From Atherix ibis (lineage: Eukaryota > Arthropoda > Insecta > Diptera > Athericidae): a DNA stretch of 64,000 nt. Within the stretch, counting starts at the first letter, position 1; the number at the start of each line of letters is the position of its first letter. The notes under the pieces were generated by a model that had not been told where the DNA came from, searched no databases, and saw nothing but the letters and a program-made list of their open reading frames with translations. The position numbers were made by a program, and so were the translations under genes. Shown piece by piece: positions 47,797 through 59,109 of this stretch. Location: assembly GCA_958298945.1 (NCBI GenBank), contig OY282605.1, positions 35,194,811 through 35,258,810 of the forward strand, in the 5' to 3' direction.

Positions 47797-49013
47797 CCAG
47801 GAGTATAAGCTTAAATCCGCTGTTTAGTCATAGATGGCGGGAGTGAGCGTATTAAGGAACCATACTTTTTTTTATGAGTTTGACATCTGACAACATTAAT
47901 CAGTGCACATTGTCAGCAATTTCGTACAACAACATACATTTTTGCTTTGGTAATCATGTCTAGTTTTGTGCCAGTAAAAGAGCATATGCGGGAAGCTTTG
48001 CTTTTCTGGTTCAATTTGAAAAAATCGGCTGCCGAATCGCATCGAATGCTTATGAAGGCCTATGGTGACAGTGCTTTATCGGAAACAACGTGCCGAGATT
48101 GATTTCGTCGGTTCGAAGACGGCAATTTTGACTTGTGGGACAACAAGCGTGAAAATCGGCCTAGGAAGGTTGAGGACCATCAATTGCAGGCTCTTTTGGA
48201 CCATTTCCATGCGCCTTCGTGCCATGGGGAAGATTGAAAAGATCGGAAAATGGGTACCGCATGAATTGAACGATAGGCAGATGTAGCGACGTCAAAACAC
48301 ATGCGAAATCTTGCTCGCCAGGCAAAAAAGAAAGTCATTCCTGCATCGGATTGTGACAGGCGATGAAAAGTGGATATATTTGGAGAATCCTAAACGCAAG
48401 AAATCGTGGGTTGATCCCGACCAACCATCAACATCTTCCCCAAGACCAAATCGCTTCGGACGGAAGACTATGCTGTGCGTTTGGTGGGATCAGAAGGGTA
48501 TCGTCTACTATGAGATGTAGAAACCTGGTGAAACTGTCAATGCCCACCGCTACCACCAACAACTGATCAAATTGCACCGTGCTTTGCGTGAAAAAAGGAC
48601 GGATTATCAACAAAGACATGACAAGCGGATTTTCCTCCACCACAACGCACCATCGAACACGTCAAAAATGGCCCGAACCTACTTGGAGACACTTAACTGG
48701 GAAGTACTACCCCACCCCGCTTATTCACCAGACCTGGCCCCTTTTGACTACCACCTGTTTCCGTCGATGGGCCACGCGCTCGCTGAGCAGCACTTCGATT
48801 CTTACGAAGACGTCCGAAAATTGCTTCATGAGTGGTTTGCCTCGAAAGAGAAGGATTTTTTTTGGCGTGGTATCTACAAATTGCCCGAGAGATGGGAAAA
48901 ATGTGTAGCTAGCGAGGGCAAGTAGTTTGAATAAATTTGTTTTTGCTTTCTATGAAAAAAACATGTGTTTTTTTTTTGACTAAAAAATAGCGGATTTAAG
49001 CTTATACACCTGG
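47797..49013 (+). mobile_element. Mos1-like mariner, copy 3 (best-preserved termini)
   Basis: The left end begins CCAGGAGTATAAGCTTAAAT after TA (47795-47796). The right end is its inverse (ATTTAAGCTTATACACCTGG) followed by TA (49014-49015). The inverted repeats extend for about 36-40 bp with few mismatches. The CCAGGTGTA start matches the ITR start I remember for Mos1, supporting mauritiana-type assignment. Confidence 0.95.
47956..48930 (+). pseudogene. Mos1-like mariner transposase pseudogene, copy 3
   Basis: ATG at 47956 starts MSSFVPVKEHMREALLFWFN, intact for about 50 codons until a Trp-to-stop change (CRD then TGA, near 48102). A deletion of about 60 bp near 48200 removes the second helix-turn-helix region. 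Further stops occur at DRQM-stop (near 48284) and YYEM-stop (near 48520). The first catalytic Asp is present in VTGDEKWIYLEN, the second is changed (FLHHNAPSNTSK), and the third is present in PYSPDLAPFDYHLF spelled AYSPDLAPFDYHLF. The C-terminus ELPERWEKCVASEG matches the family end. Confidence 0.88.
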
Positions 49014-49015
49014 TA

Positions 49016-50975
49016 AATATGGTCTAAAAAATATATATTGTATATAATTAAAATTCAATAAAAATTAAAATAAAGCTTTATTATACTTTTTATGTCAATT
49101 AAAATTTCTTTTTTTTTTAATTATCAAATTATTTGATTTTTTTTTTAAATAATCTCTTGGCATTATATGAATATGAATTATTTTAATTGTTTGAACTAGA
49201 GAAACTTTTTAGAGTGATCTAATATTTAATTTGTTGAAGAAACCAATTTGGAGCGAATAGATAATAGTACCAATTTGGAGCGAATAATCATAAATTTAAT
49301 TAAAATGGCATTGTGTATTTTTCAGCGAAAATTCATTATTTAAAATGAGCACCACTTTTATTTCCAATTAATTTTATTATTATTTTTAATAAAATTGTCT
49401 TACAAATAAATATTTTCATTAATTAGAAATTACCAAAATAATTAATTATGTTAATTTTTTTCAAGTGCATATAAATTTTGTGCCCGTTTTACTCTAGATA
49501 AAATCCTCAACAATTTGTAAGGTTTGTTACATTGAAGTATTTTACATTACGTAAAATAAACTCACTCACGAAATATTATGTATCTACTTTTACATTTTGC
49601 CCCCATAGTAAAATATATTTTTCTTAAGACAAAAATTAAAAAATTTGTAAAAAAGAAACCTTTTTCAAAAATATAAATTTAAAAAAAAAATTTTCATCGT
49701 TTTTATAAACAAACGGTTTTCTTGGTTGAGTACAGCGATTAAGACATTATTCCCTTTAAATAAATACATTTAATAAATAATTATGAATTATTAATTTAAT
49801 AAGTATCGGAAAACATTAAAAATGGACTTAATAATTTTTTTTTGAAAATTTATTAAATTTACTAAAAATAAATAATTTCTCTCTCGTATATAATATAATA
49901 ACAAAAACAAATATTTCCAAAAAAAAAAAAAAATATTACCTTTTAAAAAAATATATTCGATTTTTAAGAATAGGGAGTTTTGACCAGTGAGATAAATGTT
50001 TTAAACCTTACAAATGTTTGCATAACTTTTATAAACTCAGCAAATATTATTTTAGTATTAGATCAGTATAAATTCCAATTTGTATGGTTTTTAGTGACCC
50101 AACTAATTTTCTTTTTTACTAATGAATTAACTCCTCTCCTCATCCCCCCTCCTCCTTTGGATCCAAAAACTATTTCTCCCACACTCATTTGTATTTTTAT
50201 TTAAGAAAAAACCCCTTTTATTAATGATTTTGAAAAAACGTCCACATTTTTGTGTGCAGAAAATACCTTTAAGCGGGACAGTTAGGGAAAAGTGTATTGT
50301 GATGCATTGCTGCATCTGTAGCACAGTTATCAATAATTCACAAAATTTCCCATTCTGAATTTTGTTGATTTTCGAGAAGAATTAAAAATTTAATTAGGAG
50401 TTTTACTAAATTAAAAAATTTGAATTATTTTCAGTTAAATTAATTAATTAAACCTTTAAAATTAAATATATATAAATAATTAAAGATTTTAATTTAATAT
50501 TTATATTATTTCGAAATTATGGGCATTTTTCTTTCATTTTTATTTCTGTAACAGTTTATTGAACCCCCTCCCCTCCCCACTATTTACCACATATTGTAAA
50601 AAACATATTTCCATATTATTATATTAAACCTTTTTTAAAGAATTTATTTATATTATTCTTTGCTTTTCATTTTTATTGTAGAGTTTTATTGAATCCCTGG
50701 ACAATTATAAAAAAGTTATATTTCCTTTCTACAATATATTAAGTCACGAAATAACCTCGACATACTATTTTTAAGACCATTTATTAATTTCAAGGGAAAA
50801 ATCAAAAAAAAAATGGACAAAATTATGAATATTTACAAAAAAGATTTAATTATAATTTCAAAGAGTATAATTTGAAAAGAAAAATGCCTAATTCATAGGA
50901 AAATATATTTTTTTAATTATATTTAATCAATAACATTTACGCTTACTAACGATTTTTAATTTTTTGTTATTTATT
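49016..50975. other. AT-rich region
   Basis: Very AT-rich with many homopolymer runs. One near-duplicate of CCAATTTGGAGCGAATA occurs at about 49241 and 49270. No gene is supported. Confidence 0.45.
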
Positions 50976-51002
50976 TATTGATTTTGATTTGTTAATTTTC
51001 AG

Positions 51003-51190
51003 GACTGCAATTGCAATTATCACCAGAATCAGATATACACGATTGAACAAGATGTTAAGATCTCACAAGTCCCTCCTTAATGATAAACCGATTATCATTA
51101 AGGATGATTATGCATTATTAGGCACCACAAACCAATCAAAACAGAACAGTTTTCAATTACAGTCCAAAATGGACGGTACTTTTTTTGCAT
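51003..51190 (+). CDS. Possible exon of unknown gene
   Basis: The sequence follows a good acceptor (TTAATTTTCAG ending at 51002) and is less AT-rich than its flanks. One frame reads TAIAIITRIRYTRLNKMLRS then HKSLLNDKPIIIKDDYALLG. I do not recognise it, find no matching upstream exon, and the 3' limit is a guess. It may be a chance frame. Confidence 0.2.
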
Positions 51191-51256
51191 TTTATCATAA
51201 TTTTATATATTTGAATAACATTAAATTATTATCGACTGCTCCCCTTAGAAAATATT

Positions 51257-53485
51257 CAAGCATTGTCAAATACAGGGCCCCGGTTATCTTTCTTTCTGGC
51301 TGAATCTTTCTGGCTGATCTTTCTGACTGATATTCTAGCTGATCTTTCTGACTGATCTTTTCCTGGCTGATCTTTCTGGTTGATCTTTCCGGCTGATCTT
51401 TCCGGCTGATCTTCCTGGTTGATCTTTCTGGTTGATCTTTCTGGTTGATCTTTCTGGTTGATCTTTCTGGTTGATCTTTCTGGTTGATCTTTCTGGTTGA
51501 TCTTTCTGGTTGATCTTTCTGGCTGATCTTTTTGGCTGATCTTTCTGGCTGATATTATTGGCTGATCTTTCTAGCTGATCTTTTAGGCTGATTTTTCTGG
51601 CTGATCTTTCTGGCTGATCTTTTCGGCTGATCATTCTGGCTGATCTTTTGGCTGATCTTTTGGCTGATCTTTCTGGCTGATTTTTCTGGCTGATCTTTCT
51701 GGCTGAATTTTCTGGTTGATCTTTCTAGCTGATTTTTCTAGCTGATCTTTCTGGCTGATCCTTTTGGCCGATCTTTCTAGCTGATTTTTCCTACCTATCT
51801 TTCTGGCTGATCTTTCTGGCTGATTTTTCTGGCTGATTATTCCGGGTGATCTTTTCGGCTGATCTTTCTGGTTGATCTTTCTGGTTGATCTTTCTGGTTG
51901 ATCTTTCTAGTTGATCTTTCTGGTTGATCTTACTGGCTGATTTTTCTGGCTGATTTTTCTGGCTGATCTTTCTGGCTGATCTTTCTGGCTGAACTTTTCT
52001 GGCTGATCTGGCTGTCTGATCTTTTCGGCTGATCTTCCTGGTTGATCTTTCTGGTTGATCTTTCTGGTTGATCTTTCTGGTTGATCTTTCTGGCTGATCT
52101 TTTTAGCTGATCTTTCTGGCTGATATTTCTGGCTGATCTTGCTGGCTGATCTTTCTAGTTGATCTTTTCGGCTGATCTTTCTGGCTGATCTTTTGGCTGA
52201 TCTTTCTGGTTGATCTTTCTGTTTGACTTTTCTGGCTGATCTTTCTGGCTGATCTTACTGGCTGATTTTTCTGGCTGATTTTTCTGGCTGATCTTTCTGG
52301 CTGATCTTTTTGGCTGAACTTTTTGTCTGATCTTTCTGGCCGATCTTTCTGGCTGTTTTTTTTTGGCTAATCTTTCTGGTCGATCTTTTTGGCTGCTCTT
52401 TCTGGCTGATCTTTTGGCTGATTTTTCTGGTTGATCTTTCTGGTTGATTTTTCTGGCTGATCTTTCTGGTTGATCTTTCTGGTTGATCTTTCTGGCTGAT
52501 CTTTTTAGCTGATCTTTCTGGCTGATATTTCTGGCTGATCTTTTGGCTGATCTTGCTGGCTGATCTTTCTAGTTGATCTTTTCGGCTGATCTTTCTGGCT
52601 GATCTTTTGGCTGATCTTTCTGGTTGATCTTTCTGTTTGACTTTTCTGGCTGATTTTTCTGGCTGATCTTTCTGGCTGAACTTTTTGTCTGATCTTTCTG
52701 GCCGATCTTTCTGGCTGTTTTTTTTGGCTAATCTTTCTGGTCGATCTTTTCGGCTGCTCTTTCTGGCTGATCTTTTGGCTGATTTTTCTGGTTGATTTTT
52801 CTGGTTGATCTTTCTGGTTGATTTTTCTGGCTGATCTTTCTGGCTGATTTTTCTGGCTGATTTTTCTGGCTGATCTTTCTGGCTGATCTTTCTGGCTGAA
52901 CTTTTTGTCTGAACTTTCTGGCTGATCTTTCTGGCTGATCTTTTTGGCTAATCTTTCTGGTTGATCTTACTGGCTGAACTTTCTGGCTGATCTTCGGCTG
53001 ATCTTTCTGGTTGATCTTTCTGGTTGATTTTTCTGGCTGATCTTTCTGGCTGATCTTACTGGCTGATTTTTTTGGCTGATTTTTCTGGCTGATCTTTCTG
53101 GCTGATCTTTATGGCTGATCTTTATGGCTGATCTTTCTGGCTGAACTTTTTGTCTGGTCTTTCTGACTGATCTTTCTGGCTGATAGTTCTGGCTGATCTT
53201 TCTGCCTGATATTTCTGACTGATCTTTCTGGCTGATCTTTTCGGCTGATCTTTCTGGCTGATCTTTTAACTGATCTTTCGGGCTGATCTTACTGGCTGAT
53301 CTTTCTGCCTCATCTTTCTGGCTGATTTTTTTGGCTGATCTTCATTGCTAAGCTTTCTGGCTGATACATATTTTTGGGTGGTCTTTTCCATTTGCAAAAA
53401 ATTAGAGGCCGATACTTCCGGATTACCTTTCACTGCCTAGGCGTAAAAAATTCAAAGCATTGTGATGTACAGGACCCATTATTTT
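51257..53485. repeat. Imperfect direct repeats flanking the 13-bp array
   Basis: ATTCAAGCATTGTCAAATAC (51257 on) and ATTCAAAGCATTGTGATGTA (about 53450 on) are followed by CAGGGCCC and CAGGACCC respectively. The match extends over about 28 bp with four differences, just outside each end of the tandem array. Confidence 0.7.
51296..53370. repeat. 2.1-kb degenerate array of 13-mer GGCTGATCTTTCT
   Basis: About 155 units of 13 bp (with 12- and 14-bp variants) lie head to tail, diverging at a few positions (GGTTGATCTTTCT, GGCTGATTTTTCT, GGCTGATCTTTTT). Some blocks are homogeneous runs of one variant. A segment of about 400 bp near 52080-52480 is repeated at about 52490-52880 with the same rare variants (TTTTAGCTGA, GTTTGACTTT, GTCTGATCTTTCTGGCCG). 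On the minus strand a 99-codon frame (51634-51335) is open, encoding a Lys/Asp/Gln/Arg repeat of 13 residues; it is best read as a by-product of the repeat. Confidence 0.95.
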
Positions 53486-53815
53486 TATATTTTAATTAAA
53501 ATTATTTTTAAAAAAAACGTTATTCTCTACTTTCACTCACACAAAATCCTAAAGAACTTTTTTTTCTGTTACTAAATTATCTAGGCTATACAAAACAAAT
53601 GTAATATTCCGAAAAGACCGCGTGCGCCTTGAACCAGACTGCCCAGATTTACTCTGCGGCAATTTTGTCTTTATAAATAAATAACAAAATTTCTCTTTCC
53701 AACACAAACCAATCGAGCTAAACTCAAAAAAATATAACACAAAAAAACATTTTAAAAAAATACAATTTATAAAAATTTATTTGAATTTTACAAAAATATA
53801 TAAACAATTTAAAAT
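53390..53815. other. Spacer between the array and the HMGXB4-like gene
   Basis: Mostly AT-rich. A balanced patch at 53600-53680 shows no recognised motif. It includes the likely transcript end of the minus-strand gene. Confidence 0.4.
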
Positions 53816-53817
53816 TA

Positions 53818-53823
53818 TTTATT
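53818..53823 (-). terminator. Candidate poly(A) signal of the HMGXB4-like gene
   Basis: AATAAA on the minus strand lies only 6 bp after the stop codon. A second lies at 53776-53781. The second would give a more usual short 3' UTR. Confidence 0.45.
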
Positions 53824-53828
53824 ATCAA

Positions 53829-55098
53829 TTATAGACCTGGCATTACGTATGCAATATTATCGAGAGTATTTTGTAAGCATTCTTTTAGATCAGGTTTATT
53901 TTCAAATCCGGGTATTTGTGTTGTCAAGCACATAAGTGGTGATAACGAACAAAGTAAACTATCAAGAAGAACTGATACACTGCCCGATACTGTAATTTGT
54001 CCTTCATGCTCTTTGAGCCGTTGCCCAATAATTGTAAGGCTATCACCTAACAGTGTTAGATGGGCAGCTACATCTAAGAAATCCATTCCTGTCACCTTGT
54101 AGCCACCAGACGGAGCTGATGGGCTAGTCTTATTAGATGTCCCATGTCCGGATGAATGGATATCTGATGAATCGGTGTGCTGGCCCTGTTCACTTACTGA
54201 AGACGCACTCTTCTTCGACGATCCCATTATGCGATTCAACAATTTCACTCCACCTTTCGTTTCTTGTTGCTCACTCATCTTTGTCCGTTTGTTATTATAA
54301 CGTTTAGCACGTCGTTTCCAATTGTATTTTTGACATGCTGGTACATTGGCCCACATTTCTCCCAATCGTCGCGAAATCGCCACAAAGTCTTTATGTAAAT
54401 AGATATTAATATAAAATAGTTGAATTATTTAAGAGGGAATTTTACAACGAAAATTATTGTGCTGACTATTATACTTAATACCTAAACCAGGATTTTGGTT
54501 AATAACAATCTTCCGCGCATCCTTGGCCCAGAGCTGATAAGCTGTAAAACGAGATATTCCTTTATCTTTTCGATGAGCTTTAGTATATACAATCTATAAC
54601 AGTAAGGAATAAGTGTCAAATATTTTCTGCGTCTGCCATTAAAGACAAGATTTGTTTGATTTTTTTACTCACCTTACCCTCTTTTAGTTCTTTCCTTTTC
54701 GTTGCCTCCGACATGTACAAACTTTGACGAACGGTCGGATCTATGAAATTTTCATCGTTTGGATCATTCTCCATTCCTGAGATATCTTTCATATCATCGG
54801 ATTCTCCATTTGAATCCATACTATCGTCATTTTCAGACATAATATCATCATCCGATTTATCGCTTTCAGACAATGTTTCAGATTTATTAATATTACCGCA
54901 CGGAGATTCAGTTCGATCAAACGTTGGCGATGCTACTTTTAATTGTATTGGTGCGTTATGTGCTTGCTTTTGAGGCGCATGCAATGGTTGTTTTGTTGCG
55001 TGCGCTTTCTTCGAACGCGGCTCAATTTCATCCGGTATCTGAAAATCCATTAATTTTGATGATTTTTTACGAACTCTTCCACTTCTTGATATGCCCAT
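53829..55098 (-). CDS. HMGXB4: HMG-box nuclear protein, HMGXB4-like (3 coding exons)
   Basis: Coding exons (minus) are 55098-54673, 54593-54482 and 54388-53829, with GT-AG introns of 79 and 93 bp; they join in frame to 365 aa. The N-terminus MGISRSGRVRKKSSKLMDF is a basic motif typical of HMGXB4 proteins and is followed by an acidic Ser/Asp-rich stretch. A single HMG box (about 150-215) spans exons 2 and 3 (SRFTAYQLWAKDARKIV, then AISRRLGEMWANVP and YNWKRRAKR). The C-terminal block (about 275-365) with VAAHLTLLGDSLTIIGQRLK, SVLLDSLLCSLSPL and DNIAYVMPGL is the family's characteristic tail. It is a DNA-binding chromatin/transcription protein in the nucleus. I chose the Met at 55098; an upstream in-frame extension (from 55185) looks like intron with an acceptor near 55117. 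It is divergent from the Cut8 gene. Confidence 0.88.
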
Positions 55099-55927
55099 CA
55101 CTTCTAGATCTCCTTCAAAATAATTAAAAAAAATTCTATTTAATAAGAATTTACGTGTCAAACGTACTTTAAACATTTTGAACAATAGTGAAAATTTAAA
55201 AATAACAACATAATGTGATATTATTGATTTTGTAAAAAATTAACTTGTTAACACGATAACGCGGATTGGCTGAAAAGGGATAAGGTTTTGTCCTGAGCCA
55301 TGACAGTGAATCCTCACACAAATTATGGAAAAATCATTAAAAACAATTAACCTTTGGTTGTGTTTGATGTGTCCATTGTAGATTTAAGGAAAATTTAAAC
55401 ATGAGAAAATAACTATAATTAAAGAATATACCGAAACACATCAAATCTAAACAGAAATATTTGACAAACACATAATTGTATTCTGTTTTAGTGTAAATGT
55501 CAATTAACTAGCCAATTCGCATATTTTATAATGCAGGTGGCACCACTTTTGGAAGCAGACTAAATTTCCAATTAATTTTTAATAATTCTTTACAAATATT
55601 TTATGTGAAAATAAAATAATTGTAATAATAGATTTCATATAAAAAAAATTATTTAGAGGATATATTTTTTTGGAAATAATTCGTGAAATGGTATTAACCT
55701 CCAAAAGAAAAGTAAAGTTGTCGTCAATAGATGACGTTCGGAAATGTAAACAAATGGTTATATTTGGCGGGAACATAAAGCATTCTTCAGTAAAACAAAC
55801 TTAGTTGTCATATTTACTAGTGTTAAATAGTAAACAGACAAAAGTTCGGTAGATAACATTCTGTTCAGATGGTTTTTGTGATATAATAATTTCGAAGAAA
55901 ATTAAATTTCTATTGTTTTTGTTCATT
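55099..55927. promoter_or_regulatory. Shared bidirectional upstream region (HMGXB4-like / Cut8-like)
   Basis: Only about 830 bp separates the two divergent start codons, and part of this is probably 5' UTR intron of the minus-strand gene. It includes an inverted CCAAT (GGATTGGCTG, about 55262), an ATGACG-type CRE-like word (about 55732) and the E2F consensus at 55763. Confidence 0.55.
55763..55773 (+). promoter_or_regulatory. Consensus E2F binding site
   Basis: TTTGGCGGGAA is an exact match to the classical E2F site. It sits 155 bp upstream of the Cut8-like start codon, in DNA that is otherwise AT-rich, which makes a chance match less likely. It suggests cell-cycle (G1/S) control of one or both divergent genes. 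Confidence 0.6.
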
Positions 55928-57513
55928 ATGGATGTACATCAGTATATGTGGGCAGAATTGTCCGAAATACCATCACGTTTAGAACAACTGCGAGTGGGAA
56001 CAACTCCTACCAATGATGCAGCTAATGAGCCGACACCTGCTAATGTTTTGAACGTAACCATAGCGGATAGCTCTTTTAACAATATTTCATCAACAAGTGT
56101 GTCACCGGCACCGTCTCCGGATGAAATGATTATCCGGCAACGAGGCCGCCGTAACATTAGTGTAACATGGTCACCATCCGTATCGTCATCGACCACCAAT
56201 CGACCGTCGTTTGAGAAAACACCAACAAAACCAGCTAGCGCAATGATACTCCGCAGTTCCCCACGTAAACGGCAATTGGTCGATATAAGCTTCTATTCGC
56301 CAGATAAAGGTATCACTGCAAGCTCTCCACGACGACCGTTTCCATATTACAGTGCGAAAAAACTCAAATTGGAGGATGTACCGATTGCTCGCTTGAATAA
56401 GGAAGCCCCACTTAGCGTTCTATTAAAGGGCTTAAGCCAAGATCAGCTAATCGAAATAATCGAAAGCTTAACGAAAGACGAACCAAAGTTAGAGGAACAA
56501 GTCCGTTCTGAACTGCCGATGCCAGACATTAGGTAAAAGTTGTTCAGTAATTAGTAATTTTTAGTTTATTTGAAAAAGTTCAGAAACTTTGTTGTTCGTT
56601 GAATGGATTATTTCTATTGCCGATTTCGTTGAATGGATAACAAGCTGTTGCCGATTTTTCGATGAGGAAACTCATTACATTTCTTAGTGTTATTAACTTT
56701 TGCAATTGGAACTATTAAAGATATTTTACAGATGTTGAGAACAATACCACTTTCCAAATTTAACCAATTAATTCAAAAGAATCTTTCAACATATTCTTAT
56801 TAAATAAATTTATATCCTTTTTATTATTTAAAGAATTGAATCGTTTTATTTTTAAATCACTATAAACATGTGCCCCTTACACTATAAAAATCATTAACAA
56901 TTACATAGTCCAATAAGTGTTCTCTTTTCATTTATTATTTGTTTGAAATCGTTATCCTGAATTACTTCTTAAAGTCTAATTTTAGCATTAGTATTTGACA
57001 ATCAATTTACATTGAAGTCAGTAATTATTATTAATAATAAAATTAATTTTTGTTGTTTTTAGTCCAATGGAAGAGAAACTCATTCAAATAAAACGGAATA
57101 TCTTCAAAAGTCTACCAACTTCCCGTTTGGTAAAGAAGACTGACAGTGCTGCCTATTCAAAAGCAGCTATTCACTTAGCAAATCTTAAGAAATTAATCGT
57201 TAATCAAAGCCGTCTACTGTACGATTCTATGCACTGGGATGGTTTACTTAACTATGTGTCCGTTGCGTGGAATTGCGTCCGTGCCACACCAATTTGGGAT
57301 AATAACAGTCATAACATGTGTCGCCGGCAATGTTTTAAAGTGCTCGCATGGCATTGTAATGTCGCCTTGCAAAATTGCGGATCCCTGCTTACTGATCAAC
57401 GTCTGCTTGAATTGGAAAAGGAATTCAAAGAAATGTCCAAAGACAGTGAAGATATGTCACCGTGTTTAAATGAAGTAGAAAAATTTATACAAAAATCAGA
57501 TGCGATGGTATGA
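55928..57513 (+). CDS. Cut8: Cut8/Sts1 family nuclear proteasome-tethering protein (2 exons)
   Basis: Exons 55928-56532 and 57063-57513 (intron 530 bp, GT-AG) join in frame to 351 aa. Residues 1-155 are low-complexity, Ser/Thr/Pro-rich and basic. They include likely nuclear-localisation patches (SPRKRQ, KKLKL) and four full CDK-type sites, T98 (TPTK), S111 (SPRK), S124 (SPDK) and S133 (SPRR). The Cut8 domain follows (about 160-345), beginning PLSVLLKGLSQDQLIEIIES and containing the SLPTSRL, WDGLLNYVSVAWNCVRATPIWD and CFKVLAWHCNVALQNCG helices. In yeasts, Cut8/Sts1 anchors the 26S proteasome at the nuclear envelope and is needed for nuclear protein turnover and mitosis; a fly homologue is known. 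The ATG at 55928 fits better than an upstream non-ATG extension. AATAAA is at 57611. Confidence 0.9.
56533..57062 (+). other. Cut8 intron
   Basis: Donor GTAAAA (56533) and acceptor TTTTTAG (ends 57062). AT-rich, nothing else recognised. Confidence 0.8.
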
Positions 57514-57610
57514 GATTTTGTTAAATTCTTCTATTATTTATTATATGTTCATTTTGTATTATTTATTTGTGCCACATTAATTGTTATTTTAATTAAAAAA
57601 ATATATAAAA

Positions 57611-57616
57611 AATAAA
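57611..57616 (+). terminator. Poly(A) signal of the Cut8-like gene
   Basis: AATAAA lies 98 bp after the stop codon at 57513. Confidence 0.6.
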
Positions 57617-58119
57617 ACATTAAAAATATATGTGTAATTTAACTGATATCGCTATATTCAAGAATATAAATAATTATAGTTTAAATTAAATTAAAATGAT
57701 CTCCACAATAAGAGAAAGAAAGAAAAGTCCTTTAAATAAATGAAAAAATTGCCGAAAATTATTTTTTAATAACAAATTGTGAAGATCGAATTTTATTAAT
57801 TATTATTATTAGGATATAAACATTTTCTATTCAATTGTAGATTATTTCAATAAACGATAATTTTGCCCACTCCATTACTGGGTATCATTTTTATGTACAA
57901 TATTTGCATTTTTACTGTATACATTTTTGTCTAAATAACCAAAACGACAACTTTCGCATTCTTCGGCTAACAATTACAGACCAATTTCTTTGTTACCTCG
58001 CATGGCTGAAATTCTGGAAAAGATACTGGCTTTTTAGACTTACCAGATTCTTGCTTAGAAGCTCGTTACCCCCCTCCTCCCAACCAAAATCCCTAAAGGT
58101 GGGGCAGGCAGACTCTGAC

Positions 58120-58473
58120 TATGCTTATGCCTCTACAACACGCTATACACGATTGTTACAAACACAGATTATGTGTATGTGGGCTGCTTATTTCCCCGGA
58201 CTTACAAAAGGCATACGATCGTATCTGGTTAAGCCGAACGGTCATTTATCGTCAGAACGCATGACAGAAAATAGTATTCCGCAAGGTTCCCCTCTTTCCA
58301 TGACCCTATTCAACACATACATTCACTCCTTGTCCCATGATCTTTTCTCCAAAGTACACTTTCTATATGCGGACGATCTATTGGTGCTGGCAGCAGAAGC
58401 GACAGCGGAGCAGGTACTCAACAACATCAGCGATGTCATCTCAACTGGAGCAGTAAAATTGGTGCATTTATAG
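58120..58473 (+). pseudogene. LINE reverse transcriptase core fragment
   Basis: The frame 57904-58473 contains GIRSYLVKPNGHLSSERMTE, NSIPQGSPLSMTLFNTYIHS (RT motif with QGSPLS) and FLYADDLLVLAAEATAEQVL (catalytic YADD). It ends prematurely at 58473. The N-terminal part of the frame is out of family sequence, showing a frameshift or deletion upstream. Confidence 0.8.
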
Positions 58474-59109
58474 ATAATTCGAACCCACCGTATCTCCATA
58501 TTTGTAGAAAACGGAAATGTAACTCAAAAATTTCGTGACAATCTTGGATATTACCTTTACCTGTGGTGGGAGATGGAGTCTGCAGATTAATAATACTACC
58601 AACCGAATCAACTCCATTCTTAATTTTGTGAAGATTCTGGTTGGTACTAAATGTAAAATTAGAACAAAATGAGGCAATCACAGTAGCCGACAACGACCTA
58701 CTGGACGGAACGTTGCTCTATTCCCGCACTTTATGCGTCAGAATTCCAGTAGCATGGCAAAGGCAAGTTGAAGTAGCAGTCAATCGCCAGTGGAGCACAC
58801 AAGACTTCACCGGTGGACTCTATCCTTATTAAAACTGGTCGAAAATCCGTCTCACACTACCTTTACACATCCCATATTACTCTCATATATAAAAACCTTT
58901 GCTCTACCGCCGAGTATCCTTTCACGATCTTCTAAAGCAAATCTCTTCCACCGCTTATATTCTAAAAGAAATTCATCCTCCATTTCCCTATTGATGTCTG
59001 AATTGAAAAGAGATCCACCAACCCTTTTATTCGACTTCCCAGGCTTCTTCCCGCACCGGGAGGGGAAACCCTGGTTAGAAGTGAAGTTGAGGGTGTCTAC
59101 GTCACTCAG

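Noticed and set aside
51335..51634. Minus-strand 99-codon frame encoding a Lys/Gln/Arg/Asp repeat
   Set aside because: It is entirely inside the 13-bp array. Three units make 39 bp, so an open 13-residue repeat arises automatically, and no splice or start context supports expression.
54616..54672. Extension of the HMGXB4-like exon 1 to a stop at 54616 (ending MADAENI)
   Set aside because: A strong donor (AAG then GTGAGT) occurs at 54672, and splicing there restores a complete HMG box, so the extension is intron.
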